This document shows, in pieces, positions 42,353 to 53,086 of a stretch of DNA of 64,000 bases. The stretch is from Strigamia acuminata. Its lineage: Eukaryota > Arthropoda > Chilopoda > Geophilomorpha > Linotaeniidae. Below the pieces are notes generated by a model. The model ran no database searches. It was not told the origin of the DNA and saw only the letters and a program-made list of their open reading frames with translations. The stretch lies in NCBI GenBank assembly GCA_949358305.1, contig OX442324.1, forward strand, positions 992,001 to 1,056,000, written 5' to 3'. Positions within the stretch are counted from its first letter, which is position 1. Each line of letters begins with the position of its first letter. Position numbers and translations under genes: made by a program.

Positions 42353-44776
42353 CTAGCGCGGTCCTCCAGCCGAATGCGAACGCAACACTATGTCATCCGC
42401 CCGATTCCCAAGGTTTCTATCTATATAGTCTAAACTCCGACGCGATGGTTGATAATCCGGGTCTTTCGGATCCTGAATTTCTTCTTCCGCGTCATCATAC
42501 TCTTCCTCCGAATCGGTGGATCTTGTGTCAGGTTGCGTCTGTTCATCTGTCGGTTGCACCGCTGGAGGGGCAGTGACTTCATTGGCCGCTTGTTGCAATC
42601 TCCTTTGATGGAACAAGTCAAACTGAGCCCTCGTGCGTGGTGTCACATCGAATGGGGGCGGCGCAAGCATCCTTCGGACCGGTGCAGTCCTGTCCTTCAT
42701 TGTCCTTGGGACCACCCGAGGGGTCTTCTGCACATCGGTCCTTGTCAAGCCGCTTGGACCTGGGGTCGGCTGCTCTTCTGACAAAACCACATTTGCACCT
42801 GTGTTTGCCGGTCCTGCAACGGGAACTGGTTCCATAACAGGAACTGGTACCGTCCTCGTCACGATCACTGTGTGCTGCCTTCCCGACTTCCTTGGCCTGG
42901 GTTCCTCAGGCATCGGACTCCACGGTACGTTAGGTACGATCGTGTCTTGGGTTTCCCTGGGTGCAATCACCTGCTCCCCAGCCTGTGGATACCGCGGTCT
43001 CAACTGATTAATGTGGCGGTCGTTAACCTCTTGGGTGTCCATACGCTGGGTCTCATACACGACATCCCCCTTCCTAGTCTTCACTATTGCCGGAATCCAT
43101 GTCGCGTCTCCCTTCCTGTATGAACGAGCCCACACTTCCTGTCCTGGGGCTAGTATCCTCTTAGGTGGCCGCCGGTCATCTTGAGCCGCTCCCACAGTTG
43201 GTTTCAGTGTGTCCAGATGGGTCTTAAAATGCCCTTGCAACATCAGCATCGCTGGGGATTTTCCATCCGCTCCCGGTGTACTGTGCTGGTAAAATAGGAA
43301 CTTATCCAATTGCTCCTGGATATTGACCATTCCCATCTTGACCAGTTTCCCTTTAAAGGTCTGTACCGCTCTCTCCGCTCGTCCATTGGACTGTGGATGG
43401 AATGCAGGTGAGAACAGGTGTAGTAAACCGTTCCGCCGGATAAATCCCTTAAATTCCTCGCTGGTGAAAGTTGTGGCATTGTCTGAAACAATTGTGTCAG
43501 GCAGACCAAAATCTGCACACTTCCTTTTAATCACAGCAATTGCCGCTGCCGATGACGTGTTTGGTACCAAGTCTACGTGCATCCATCCGGTCAAAGAGTC
43601 CACTAAGATGAGGAACATCTTGCCCTTGACCGGTCCGGCAAAATCAATATGGATCCTGCTCCAAGGTCTAGCAGGTCTTGGCCAACTAATGGGATTGTCA
43701 CGTGGCGGTGCATGCTGGTGTTGTTGACACACAACACATTGTACCACGTATTGTTCAATCGCCATTGTTATCCCCGGCCACCATATTGTTGCTGCCGCCT
43801 TATTCTTCATCATGACTATCCCATAATGACCTTCGTGAAGCAAATCCATGGCCTTCTTACGCAGACTAGGTGGTATTATCACCCTATGTCCCCATAGCAA
43901 TATGTCATGATGGACTGACAATTCTGTCTTGCGCGACTTAAATGGCTGTAATGATGCCTTGACCTTATCCGGCCATCCATTCCTCACGTATTGTATTACG
44001 TGATGCAGGTCATCATCCAGTAATGTGGCCATTTCCAATTGCTCACGAGTAATTATCGAGTCTTCGACTAAGAAGCGCACATGCTGTTCTTTCTCCAGTT
44101 CTTGTTCCCATTGCTCCGTGATCTTGGTGGCTGGCAGTGGCAATCTACTCAATGCATCAGCCACTGGAATGTCCAGACCTGGTCTGTGCTCTATTGAGTA
44201 GTTGTAGCCTGCCAAGATAATTGTCCACCTTAGCATCCTAGGGCTAATAATATTTGGTGTAGGATTGGTCACTCCAAATATTCCGAGCAATGGCTTGTGG
44301 TCAGTTACAATTCTGAACTTTCTCCCACATAGGAACTGGTGGAACTTCTGCACCGCATAGATGATTGCCAATGCTTCTCGGTCAGTCTGGCTGTAGCGTC
44401 TCTGAGTTGGCGAGAGTGACTTGGACGCATACAAGACTGGCCGCTCCTCCCCGTTGTCCAACACGTGGTGTAACACTGCCCCCACTCCCACTGGGCTGGC
44501 GTCGACAACCAGAACCAGTGGATGGTGGAGTGAGTAGTGTACCAGGAGGCTCTCACTAGTAATCATCTCTTTGATGGTATTGAAAGCGGTGGCTCTTCTC
44601 TGCGTCCACTCCCAGGATGCGTTCCCCTGCAATAACTCTCGCAGTGGCTCTGCGACCTCCGCAAAATGCGGTAGAAATTGCAGATAGAATTGGACCATCC
44701 CTAGAAATGAGCGCAGTTCTTGCAAGTTGTTGGGTGCTGGCATCTTCTTAATCGCCGCGACGTTGTCTCCAGATGG
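42353..44776 (-). pseudogene. RT C-terminal end, RNase H and integrase of Ty3 E
   Basis: Continues Pol after the TGA at 44777. RT thumb region (NNLQELRSFLGMVQFY), RNase H (LVVDASPVGVGAVL, TDREALAIIYAV, VTDHKPLLG, DALSRLP) and integrase follow. The integrase has H2C2 (HEGHYGIVMMKNKAAATIWW then CVVCQQHQ), Asp in IHIDFAGP, Asp in VSDNATTF and Glu in NGRAERAVQ. The C-terminal tail is Pro/Arg/Gln-rich and acidic. Ends at 42353. Confidence 0.88.
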
Positions 44777-45901
44777 TCAAATTCCTCTACTGTCCATTTG
44801 AAATCCCAGATACGCGACCTGCGTCCTAAAAAACTCGCATTTCCGTCTTACTAAACGCAGATTCGCTCTTCTGAGTCTTCTCAGGACTTCTCTGACCACC
44901 TTCACATGTTCTTCGTATGTGTCCGTCGCAATCAAAATGTCATCCTGATATGGTGAGATGTCATCCAGGTCAGCAAACATTGTATCCATAATCCTTTGGA
45001 ATACTCCGCTGCTTGATATAGTACCAAAAGGTAATCTCTTAACTGCATAGAGTCCTTTATGTGTGTTGATTGCAGCAATAAATGAACTCTCCCGAGTGAG
45101 CAATACCTGTTGGTACGCCTGTCTGATGTCAAGCTTGGTAAAATACTTCTTTCCTCCAAGCTTAGCCATAATATCAGAAACTCTAGGCAGTGGGTATGGA
45201 TCCGGTAAGATAGCTGGGTTCACAGTTGACCGGTAGTCTCCGCATAACCGCACTGTACCGTCCTTCTTGTCAACTATGACCAGCGGGGTTGCCCAATCCG
45301 AAAATGCGATTGGTTGGTAAATCCCATCCGCAACTCCCTTTTCCAGTTCCTTTTCCACTGCTGTACGCAGGGCTACAGGTACAGGCCTCGCGCGAAAGAA
45401 GCGCGGCTTTACACCTTCTTTCAGGTAAAGTTGTACAGGCGGACCTGTATATAAACCCAAAGAGGCCTGAAAAACATCCTGGTACTCTTGTAGCAACAGT
45501 CTCAATACAGTGTCCTCCTCTTCCAACTCCGCAATTAAGTCTTGTGGGGTCATTGACCCATTGATCCCGTGGTGCATCCCTTGTTGTCTCTCCAGCCTGT
45601 TGATCAGGAAAGTTTTCACAGAACGAGATTGCCTCGTGGCTTCCCTGCCCAGCAGTATTGTGGCCTGACCAGCAGTGACCAAGAACCGCAACTTTACTTC
45701 TTCATCTCCTACCCTAACCGGTAGGTAGATCTCCCCAAGTGCGGGTCTCCTTTCGCCAAAATAACCAATCAACGTAATGTTGGTCGGTTGTACAGGCCAT
45801 GTCACGTTGCTTAAGGTCATCCACTTCATTAAAGTATCTCTGGAGATCAACGAGTATCTTGAGCCAGTATCCACTGTTGCTACCACGGGGATCTTGCCAA
45901 G
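44777..45901 (-). pseudogene. Protease-RT part of Ty3 E
   Basis: Follows Gag in the same frame after a TGA. Protease active site VDTGSRYSLIS lies at the very start (near 45860-45880) and ILLGREA further on. RT has DWATPLVIVDKKDG, LCGDYR, DIRQAYQQV, LPFGTISSSGVFQ and YQDDILIAT (catalytic, near 44935-44960). It ends at an in-frame TGA (44777-44779); the frame goes on unbroken into RNase H after it, so this is a single nonsense change, best explained by CGA to TGA. Confidence 0.85.
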
Positions 45902-47032
45902 TCACATTGACATGCGGAAGGGGTCATCCTGGTCATAATCGGGATTCCGAATTTGGCATCCCGGTTGGGTGACCGAGGGAACATAATTCATTGGGGTGCA
46001 ACTCTGCTGAAAGGGCTGGTACGCAGGCCTTTGACCACCACCGCGTGCGCGTCCGCGTCCGGTACGCCCTCCTTGACCACGCTGTTGGGTCCCAGACGGT
46101 CCGGCATTTGCATCCCGCATCTGCATCGGTTGACCACGACCTGTCTGTTGCACCTGTTGCCTCATGGGACAATCTCTTTTCAGGTGTCCCACCTCACCAC
46201 AATACCAACAGGCACCGTAAGGTAAACCACCTCGCGGGCGCACAGGGGTGGACTGACCAGTGCTCACAAAAGGCCTTTGTGGCAACACCACACCCTTGGT
46301 ATAAACATGGGCCATAGGGGGCTGAGAGCTGTAAGCCACCATGCTAGCGGGAACCATGGGTAAAACCATATCCCTTCCGCTATCTGGTTCAAAACATGTA
46401 GTGGCTTGCATGTCCGCCACACCAGCTCCGGCGCCTTCGAATGCCATAGCCATCTCCATTGCCTCCTTTAAGGTTTTGGGCTTTTGCAGGAGAATGTACT
46501 GCGTTGCCGTGGCATTCCCCAGTCCCTCAATCAACTGGTCCATGACCGCAAAGTCCACCTGCTTGGAGTCTCCGTAATCTCCCTTCTCTGCAAGACCGCG
46601 GAGAACAGCAACATACGCAGCTACAGACTCCTTTGGCTGGCGTACTCGCTTGCGTAACCGGTTCCGGATAATAATTGGAGGCACCGCCGGACTGAAATAT
46701 GCTTTTATCTTTCCGACTATATCCTCATAAGTCAAATTCGAAATCGTTGTCGGGGCAGTCAACTTGTGTAGCAGGGCATGGGTATCTGCGCCCATCGAGG
46801 CCACCAAGAACATCTTCAAATTGTCCTTATCCGAATAGAATTTGTGTAGCTTCGCCATGAACTCAAACCGTTCAACCCACAAACTCCAATCCGTCTCGGT
46901 TTTGCCTTGAAATGGGGGCACGTGCGCCACGTAGGCTGTCCCAGCTCCGCTTGTTGACGCCATTCCGGATAGACTTGTCTGCGACTCCTGGTTTACGCCA
47001 GCTACCAATTCCGGGTCATCGTCACTATCCAC
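45902..47032 (-). CDS. Gag of Ty3 E, 376 aa
   Basis: Gag with the retrotransposon pattern (VPPFQGKTETDWSLWVERFEF, VGKIKAYFSPAVPPIIIRNRL) and one CCHC knuckle (CWYCGEVGHLKRDC) near 46168-46210, then an Arg/Gly-rich tail. Start ATG 47032. The stop is TGA followed by CTT, and the protease frame continues in the same register with no overlap. This is how readthrough-type Gag-Pol junctions look, so the stop may be a recoding site and not damage. Confidence 0.85.
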   Translation of the reverse strand: MDSDDDPELVAGVNQESQTSLSGMASTSGAGTAYVAHVPPFQGKTETDWSLWVERFEFMAKLHKFYSDKDNLKMFLVASMGADTHALLHKLTAPTTISNLTYEDIVGKIKAYFSPAVPPIIIRNRLRKRVRQPKESVAAYVAVLRGLAEKGDYGDSKQVDFAVMDQLIEGLGNATATQYILLQKPKTLKEAMEMAMAFEGAGAGVADMQATTCFEPDSGRDMVLPMVPASMVAYSSQPPMAHVYTKGVVLPQRPFVSTGQSTPVRPRGGLPYGACWYCGEVGHLKRDCPMRQQVQQTGRGQPMQMRDANAGPSGTQQRGQGGRTGRGRARGGGQRPAYQPFQQSCTPMNYVPSVTQPGCQIRNPDYDQDDPFRMSM

Positions 47033-47162
47033 CGCCGCCGGGTAACTTGTCAGTCCTGACTCCGTGATTGCGATGAAATCCGGTCCAACAATCCAGATAA
47101 GTGCAACAATCCAGATGGGTGCAACAATTCAGTGAGTGCTCTCACTTCCCAGACCTGCCCTG
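47033..47162 (-). other. Leader fragment of Ty3 E next to copia D
   Basis: Short leader of E before copia D. Three near-repeats of a CAACAATCCAG-type word stand at about 47088-47132. The last five bases CCCTG (47158-47162) are the target duplicated on the far side of D (53082-53086). Confidence 0.6.
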
Positions 47163-47480
47163 TGTTGAATAGTGTTGCAAACTTCTGCAAATAGTGGCAA
47201 ATGTAGTGGATTGGAAAAACACATCAGGTGAAAGAAAAAGACATCATGTTAACAGGTGAGAACCAAAACATCAAGTGATCTTTATTGATTGGTCACATGA
47301 CCTCAAAGCAAACAGCGCCACCTGTAGGCAGCATACAGACACTGTATGTAAACAAACATTGCGATCACTCGCGTTGGCCAAACACATACACTAACACTCA
47401 GTCACATGATAATACGCAAAGATATATATACACACATGTTGTAAAAGTGATTGCTTACCAATATACATTATATCTTAACA
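47163..47480 (-). repeat. 3' LTR of copia D
   Basis: Starts TGTTGAATAG and ends ATCTTAACA. Same as 52764-53081 except one base (AACAGGTGAG against AACACGTGAG). Confidence 0.96.
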
Positions 47481-47492
47481 TTCGGCCCCCCG
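47481..47492 (-). promoter_or_regulatory. Polypurine tract of copia D
   Basis: The minus strand reads ACGGGGGGCCGA(A) next to the 3' LTR. Confidence 0.88.
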
Positions 47493-47509
47493 TATTATCT
47501 CATTTCTTA

Positions 47510-50500
47510 TTAAGCCCGCAAAAAGCTCAAATCAACTAAGAAGCGATCGCAAAACTTTACCAGGTCAGCTTTGTCAACTGACTTTGTAAAAATGTCGGCA
47601 TGATTGGACTTTGTGCCTACGTGAACGATCAGAAGATTATCTCTTTTAACAAGTTCTCTTATAAAATGGTAACGGATGTCAATGTGCTTTGTTTTTCTGT
47701 TCTCAGCACAAGATTTTGTGAAGTCCACTGCTGATATGTTGTCGCACATGACATAATGAGAGAATCTTCCAGCCAATTCTGGGGATATTTCGTGCAGGAC
47801 ACGAACAATCCAGATGTAGTCCTTGACAGTTTCTGTAAGGGCTACGTACTCCGCTTCCATTGTTGACAATGTTACGTTCCGTTGTTTGAAGGTGCGCCAG
47901 TAGATGGGTGTGCTACCCAAAGTCACTAGTGTTCCTCCAACGGAAATTCGGTCATCTCTGTTGTTCGCATAATCGGAGTCGCTGTATCCGATTACCTCGA
48001 TCCGATCATTCGGGAACAACATTAATCCGTGGTTTCTTGTTGTTCTCAGATAACTGAGTAAGTCCAGTAGTGCAATCCAGTGGTCCCACCCTGGATTCGA
48101 TTGAAATTGGCTCAGGATGTTCACTGCATAAGTCATGTCGGGCCTTGTTCTCGACGCGATGAATGCTAAACATCCAAGTAAGCTTCTATATGGAATTCCT
48201 TCCATGACTTTGAATTCATCGATTGTGTCCGGACAATCTCGTTTCGTGAGAACAGTTGTTTTCGTCATCGGTTGAGATCGAATCTTCACATGTTCCAAGT
48301 GAGTTTTGAATTTCAACAACACTTTGTTCACGTACGATCTTTGATGTAGAACCAATTGTTGTTTGTGCGAGTGAAATTCGACTCCTAGCAACTTCTTCGT
48401 TTGTCCGAGAATCACTAAATCGAATTGCGTTCCAATCATGTTGAGTATTCTCATCGCATCTTCGTACTGCTTTCCGAAGACAACAATATCGTCAACGTAG
48501 ACGATTAGATACGCAATGTCTCCGTATTTATAAACGCAATTGCACCAATTGACGTGTTCTAGTCCTAATTTCAGTAAAGTCTCCTCCAGTTCTATTCCCC
48601 ATTCTCTTCCAGACTGGTGCAAGCCATAGATGGCTCGGAGGAGCCTGCAGACATAGTTCTCCTTGCCTTCAATGATGAAACCTTTTGGCTGGCGCATGTA
48701 GACTGTTTTATGCAATTTTGCATAAAGGTATGCACACTTGACGTCTGCCTGAATGTATGACCATTTGAGCATACAGACGAGTAGCGTGAACATAAAGCGC
48801 ACGATTGAAAAGTCTACCACGGGTGAGAATGTCTCCTCATAGGATTCGCCGTAGACTTGGGAAAATCCTTGCGCGACAAGTCTCGCCTTATAACGTGCAA
48901 TTTCTCCCTCTTCGTTCTGTTTGGTCGTGTAAATCCATCTGCAACCCACTATCTTAGTGTTGGGCGGTGGTGGAACAAGTTCCCAAACCTCGCGCTCATG
49001 CATGGTGCCAATCTCGTCATTCATCGCTTGGCGCCATTCATCCTTTTCGGGTAAAGTCGCAACTTCCTCATAACGTACGGGTACGTGGACCTCTAGATGA
49101 TTGGCTTCGAAGTTGATATTGATATCGTCAAAGTCCACGTCAAGACTATCTGTCGTCGTGTTTGATTCTGAGGGCTTTTTCTTTCTTTTGTCCTCAAACA
49201 GATGCTCTGGTACGCGAAGATTGTGGTCAGTACAGTAACGCTTCACCTCGGGTATCGAGCGTAACTTGGGTTTGTCGTAGCCCTCGATTGTGTACTCGAC
49301 ATCTCTCTGTCCAGTCGGTCTGACTTTCTCCGTTTTCTTCCAAACTAATGCTGGAATGGTTGGAACTGGATTCAAAAGTCCTTGTCCGGGTTGTGGCGAA
49401 GTGCCCTGCAACTTCACTTCTGGTAAGTTATGATGCAACTTGTCATCTGGCAGTCTAAATTTCAATTTAACTGGGGGCAATTCCAGTTGTGGATCTTCCT
49501 TCTTCTTAACTGGTGCTGGCGGGGGTAGCGGCGGCCTGACATCTTCATCCGAATAATATTGGCGCTCATTGTCAATGTCCAAATTGTCGTCCAAATTATC
49601 GATGTATATCGTGTATTTTTCTGGTAGGCCCAGCACGCCTTCAACACCGCGCCTGCTCTCCACGAACTTCACGTCGTTGGTTTCAATTACTTTGGAAAAC
49701 TCCGGCAGCCACACTCTATATCCTTTTGTGATTCTTGAATACCCGAGCATAATGCCATGCAGACTCTTGTTGTCGATTTTGCCGTCTCGAATTCTTTTCT
49801 GCACAAAGCATAAGCTCCCGAATTTTCTCAAATGTCTAAGTGATGGTTTCCGTCCGTAATACAATTCCATCGGCGTCTTGTCCGAATTCAGCTTCGCGAT
49901 CCTGTTCCTGAGATAGTTGAAAGTCAGGATGGCCTCTCCCCAGAATCGATGTTCCAAGCCGGCATCGTACACAAGCGCTCGCATTCCATTTGCTAATGTC
50001 TGGTTAAGTCTCTCGGAAACGCCATTTTGGACTGGAGTGTACGCGTTAGTCCTCTCGTGAGCGATTCCTAGTCCTTGGAGGTATTCTCCAAACTTGTTTG
50101 AGCAGAACTCCATGCCGTTATCCGTACGAATTGCTAGAACCGATTTTCCAAGCAATCGTTCTATCCGTTTCACGTGTTTCTGGAAAATGTCAAATACTTC
50201 GTCCTTCTTCTTCATTAAGTAGACTGTGGAGTAACGAGAGAAGTCGTCCGTGATAGTTAAGAAGTATATGTTTCCCGAGAGTGTTGGTGTGCTAAATGCT
50301 CCACATACATCCATGTGTAGCAACTGGAGTGGCTCTGTCGATCTAATTCCTGGCAACGACTTATGAGAAATCGCTTTCTTCTTGGCTAATGTGCAAACGT
50401 CGCATTGTGTAATCGGCACATCCAAAATTGGCAACCCAATTACTGCACCTCCTTTGCTCATTGCTTGGACGCTTGGAAAATAGATGTGTCCGAGCCGCTC

Positions 50501-52066
50501 ATGCCAAAGTCTTGCTTCCTCAGGATTAGACGCACTCTTCGTTGTACTTTGTGTTGAAATAGTTGGCTCTTGTTTCTTCTGTTCGCCAACGTTCGCTCTG
50601 TTATTCGCCTTTTGTCGTAGCTTCTCAAAGTCCGGCTTCTGGTCGCTCAGCTTGATGTAGTATAAACGATCCTTCTTCACACCTTCCATCAGCTGTCTCT
50701 TCCACTGAGGATCGTATATCTTGACCAGTCCCGAGCCAACGGCGACTTTGCATCGTGCTTCGTCGATGCACGGTCCCGACAATAAATTTCTTCGCATGTC
50801 CGGCGCATAATAGACTTTCTTCAATGTGATTGGAATTGTCTCACTTCCAACCAAACACATCACGCAAACGTCCCCGACGCCCTGAATTTGAATTAAAGTT
50901 TTCTTATCCGCTTGGCTTATTGTCCCTGTGGTTTCCTTAAAGTTGAAGAACTGGTTCCTATCTTTACAAAAATGTCCAGTGGCCCCGGTGTCGTAGATCC
51001 AACAGTTGTTGGCTGCGCTGCACTGTAACATCTCTTCTTCGCTCAACTCGGTGAGAAAACCGACATCGAACATATTTGTGTCCAATTCTTCCGCTGTATT
51101 TGTGTTCTGGCTGTTATTCGACGGTAATTGTGCTGTGCAATCCCTTGCCCAGTGCCCTGGTTGATTGCACCGAAAACACGGCCCCCGTGGTGATGGTCCG
51201 GTCGCATTTCCTCGAAAATTCTGCGAATTTTTACCGCCTCGATAATTCGATTTGCCGCCCCTTTGTCCGCCTCGGTTGTTTTGGCTGCTATTCCCTTGCT
51301 GTTGTTGGGATTTAGACGAATTATCATTGCTCTTTGTGCTTGTTCCCATGTTGAAAGCGTCCGTAATTGGCGCTTGGCCCGAATCTCTGCGTTGTTGCGG
51401 GAGTCTGCCCTCCTCAGCGACCAATTCCGCTTCAACCTTTTCCAGCGTGAAATCTTTATCGTCCCATCGATAAATACTCTGCACAATTGACTGGTATTCT
51501 TGTGGCAGGTATCGGATGAGCTGGAATGCCTGATACAAATTGTCCAAATCGTGTTTGACGTCGGCTAATCGCTTCGCCGCATTGCGTATCTTCGCCGCGA
51601 ATACGCCGATCGTCTCCGTCGCTGGGTCGTACTTCAGATTGAAGAATTCGTCCAACAGACGTATTATTCTCGCCCTCGAGACCGGTTCGAAGTTTGTCTT
51701 TAGCGTGTCCCACGCTGTTTTCGCGTCCTCGGTCCCGCTGAGCAATTCGTGATATTGCTCCTCAATGGCGTAGTAGATTAGGCTGAAAGCTCGCCCCTTT
51801 CGCAGTTGAAAGTCCGAGCGATCTCGCCAAGACGCTCCCGGTGCCAGGGCTTCTTGTGTTCCATCGGTGAAGGCCCAACATCCGTGGTGCATCAACAGCA
51901 CTTTGATTTGCTGTTTCCACGTATCGTAGTTCGTCCTATTCAAAAGTGTAATCTTCCGGTCGAGTTTTTCCGTGTCCATTGTGAATTTAGTGTCCAACAC
52001 ACCAGAAACACAGCAAAAACACACACAAGATTGCTTAAAAACACTTTGGAATACTGGTAATCGCAA
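47510..52066 (-). CDS. Gag-Pol polyprotein of copia D
   Basis: One frame coding Gag, protease, integrase, RT and RNase H. The likely start is the ATG at 51979 (MDTEKLDRKITLL, matching the start in copia C); the 29 codons before it are probably leader. Gag has LLDEFFNLKYD and a CCHC knuckle (about 51135-51180). Protease WIYDTGATGHF is near 50985-51005. Integrase has WHERLGHIYFPS, CDVCTLAKKK, MDVCGAF, RTDNGMEF and NGVSERLNQ. RT has RLVAQGF, FSPVVDF and the catalytic YVDDIVVF near 48480-48505. RNase H has GYSDSDYANN, STMEAEYVAL, CDNISAVDF and HIDIRYHFIRE. No stop, frameshift or missing catalytic residue was found, in contrast to A, B1, B2 and C. Confidence 0.94.
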   Translation of the reverse strand: MRLPVFQSVFKQSCVCFCCVSGVLDTKFTMDTEKLDRKITLLNRTNYDTWKQQIKVLLMHHGCWAFTDGTQEALAPGASWRDRSDFQLRKGRAFSLIYYAIEEQYHELLSGTEDAKTAWDTLKTNFEPVSRARIIRLLDEFFNLKYDPATETIGVFAAKIRNAAKRLADVKHDLDNLYQAFQLIRYLPQEYQSIVQSIYRWDDKDFTLEKVEAELVAEEGRLPQQRRDSGQAPITDAFNMGTSTKSNDNSSKSQQQQGNSSQNNRGGQRGGKSNYRGGKNSQNFRGNATGPSPRGPCFRCNQPGHWARDCTAQLPSNNSQNTNTAEELDTNMFDVGFLTELSEEEMLQCSAANNCWIYDTGATGHFCKDRNQFFNFKETTGTISQADKKTLIQIQGVGDVCVMCLVGSETIPITLKKVYYAPDMRRNLLSGPCIDEARCKVAVGSGLVKIYDPQWKRQLMEGVKKDRLYYIKLSDQKPDFEKLRQKANNRANVGEQKKQEPTISTQSTTKSASNPEEARLWHERLGHIYFPSVQAMSKGGAVIGLPILDVPITQCDVCTLAKKKAISHKSLPGIRSTEPLQLLHMDVCGAFSTPTLSGNIYFLTITDDFSRYSTVYLMKKKDEVFDIFQKHVKRIERLLGKSVLAIRTDNGMEFCSNKFGEYLQGLGIAHERTNAYTPVQNGVSERLNQTLANGMRALVYDAGLEHRFWGEAILTFNYLRNRIAKLNSDKTPMELYYGRKPSLRHLRKFGSLCFVQKRIRDGKIDNKSLHGIMLGYSRITKGYRVWLPEFSKVIETNDVKFVESRRGVEGVLGLPEKYTIYIDNLDDNLDIDNERQYYSDEDVRPPLPPPAPVKKKEDPQLELPPVKLKFRLPDDKLHHNLPEVKLQGTSPQPGQGLLNPVPTIPALVWKKTEKVRPTGQRDVEYTIEGYDKPKLRSIPEVKRYCTDHNLRVPEHLFEDKRKKKPSESNTTTDSLDVDFDDININFEANHLEVHVPVRYEEVATLPEKDEWRQAMNDEIGTMHEREVWELVPPPPNTKIVGCRWIYTTKQNEEGEIARYKARLVAQGFSQVYGESYEETFSPVVDFSIVRFMFTLLVCMLKWSYIQADVKCAYLYAKLHKTVYMRQPKGFIIEGKENYVCRLLRAIYGLHQSGREWGIELEETLLKLGLEHVNWCNCVYKYGDIAYLIVYVDDIVVFGKQYEDAMRILNMIGTQFDLVILGQTKKLLGVEFHSHKQQLVLHQRSYVNKVLLKFKTHLEHVKIRSQPMTKTTVLTKRDCPDTIDEFKVMEGIPYRSLLGCLAFIASRTRPDMTYAVNILSQFQSNPGWDHWIALLDLLSYLRTTRNHGLMLFPNDRIEVIGYSDSDYANNRDDRISVGGTLVTLGSTPIYWRTFKQRNVTLSTMEAEYVALTETVKDYIWIVRVLHEISPELAGRFSHYVMCDNISAVDFTKSCAENRKTKHIDIRYHFIRELVKRDNLLIVHVGTKSNHADIFTKSVDKADLVKFCDRFLVDLSFLRA

Positions 52067-52751
52067 CTGGGTGCAGTGTTGCGATGTTAGTTCGCTCTTA
52101 ATACTATGTTAGTGTATCCTAGTAACAACACTAAGCTAATAATGGTATTCAACAATAGTAAACGAAATAAACGAAATAAATTGTTCAAATATGTTGTCTT
52201 CCTGCTGTAGATTAAATGCTTGTTCTGTATCGACAGCCTGGAATCACACTTCACGTGTGGTTGAGAAAAATCGTCGTATTGTTGATTTTCCCTCGTTTTT
52301 CCGTCTTTTTCGCCTCGAAAAATTCAGTTCCTTCGAGAATTTTCTCGTTTTTGGCAATTCCCGTTCGTTTATTGCTCGTTCACACTTCCCGTGTGGTTGT
52401 CGAGCGTCGTCGTCCTTGCGTATTTGTCGTCGAGTTGTTTTCTCGGCGAAAATTAACGCCACGTCGACGTTACGTATCGCACCTCGCGATATTCGGAGAA
52501 ATCGTCCGAAAATGGCCAAAATAAACGTATTAAATAAATGTTCTATAATGTTCGAACCCAATTAATGATCCTGTGTCGCTTGATGACCAATAATCGCTTG
52601 TAGAACCGTGGATCCTTGGCATAAGCACAGGTTGACTCCCTTCCTCATGGACGCCGCCATCTTGGATTTTTAGGAGAAACGCCCACTTTTTCACCTGTGG
52701 TTGACTTGAGGTATTTCTCTTCACTCCGCCTGTTTTTCCCACGTTGTTTGT
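52067..52751 (-). other. 5' leader of copia D
   Basis: About 690 bp of leader. Two copies of a CACACTTC(A/C)CGTGTGGTTG word occur near 52244 and 52380, and GCCGCCATCTTGGA (YY1-type) at 52653-52666. No further gene is seen. Confidence 0.65.
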
Positions 52752-52762
52752 GGCCCATAACC
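52752..52762 (-). promoter_or_regulatory. Half-tRNA primer site of copia D
   Basis: The minus strand reads GGTTATGGGCC one base from the 5' LTR, the same as in copia C and as in Drosophila copia (initiator tRNA-Met anticodon arm). Confidence 0.88.
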
Positions 52763-52763
52763 T

Positions 52764-53081
52764 TGTTGAATAGTGTTGCAAACTTCTGCAAATAGTGGCA
52801 AATGTAGTGGATTGGAAAAACACATCAGGTGAAAGAAAAAGACATCATGTTAACACGTGAGAACCAAAACATCAAGTGATCTTTATTGATTGGTCACATG
52901 ACCTCAAAGCAAACAGCGCCACCTGTAGGCAGCATACAGACACTGTATGTAAACAAACATTGCGATCACTCGCGTTGGCCAAACACATACACTAACACTC
53001 AGTCACATGATAATACGCAAAGATATATATACACACATGTTGTAAAAGTGATTGCTTACCAATATACATTATATCTTAACA
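52764..53081 (-). repeat. 5' LTR of copia D
   Basis: Partner of 47163-47480, followed by the target repeat CCCTG. Confidence 0.96.
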
Positions 53082-53086
53082 CCCTG

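Larger units (their letters stand above)
42254..47162 (-). mobile_element. Ty3/gypsy element E, K02A2.6-like, decayed, LTRs not identified
   Basis: Minus-strand Ty3 element with Gag, protease, RT, RNase H and integrase all in one reading frame, broken by two in-frame TGA codons (45902-45904 and 44777-44779). Copia C lies in its downstream part and copia D in its leader. Sequence right of D (53087-53572) and left of C (35824-35918) probably belongs to it too. I could not recognise a matching pair of LTRs. Confidence 0.8.
47163..53081 (-). mobile_element. Copia-type element D, 5919 bp, apparently intact
   Basis: Complete Ty1/copia element on the minus strand. The LTRs are 318 bp each with one difference seen by eye. 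The target duplication is CCCTG (47158-47162 and 53082-53086). It has a half-tRNA-Met primer site, a polypurine tract and one unbroken Gag-Pol frame of about 1500 codons with all catalytic motifs. The best candidate in the window for a currently mobile retroelement. Confidence 0.96.

Noticed and set aside
44777-44779. Programmed recoding at the second TGA of Ty3 E
   Set aside because: It lies inside the RT domain, where no Ty3 element needs a product boundary; a simple CGA-to-TGA mutation explains it.
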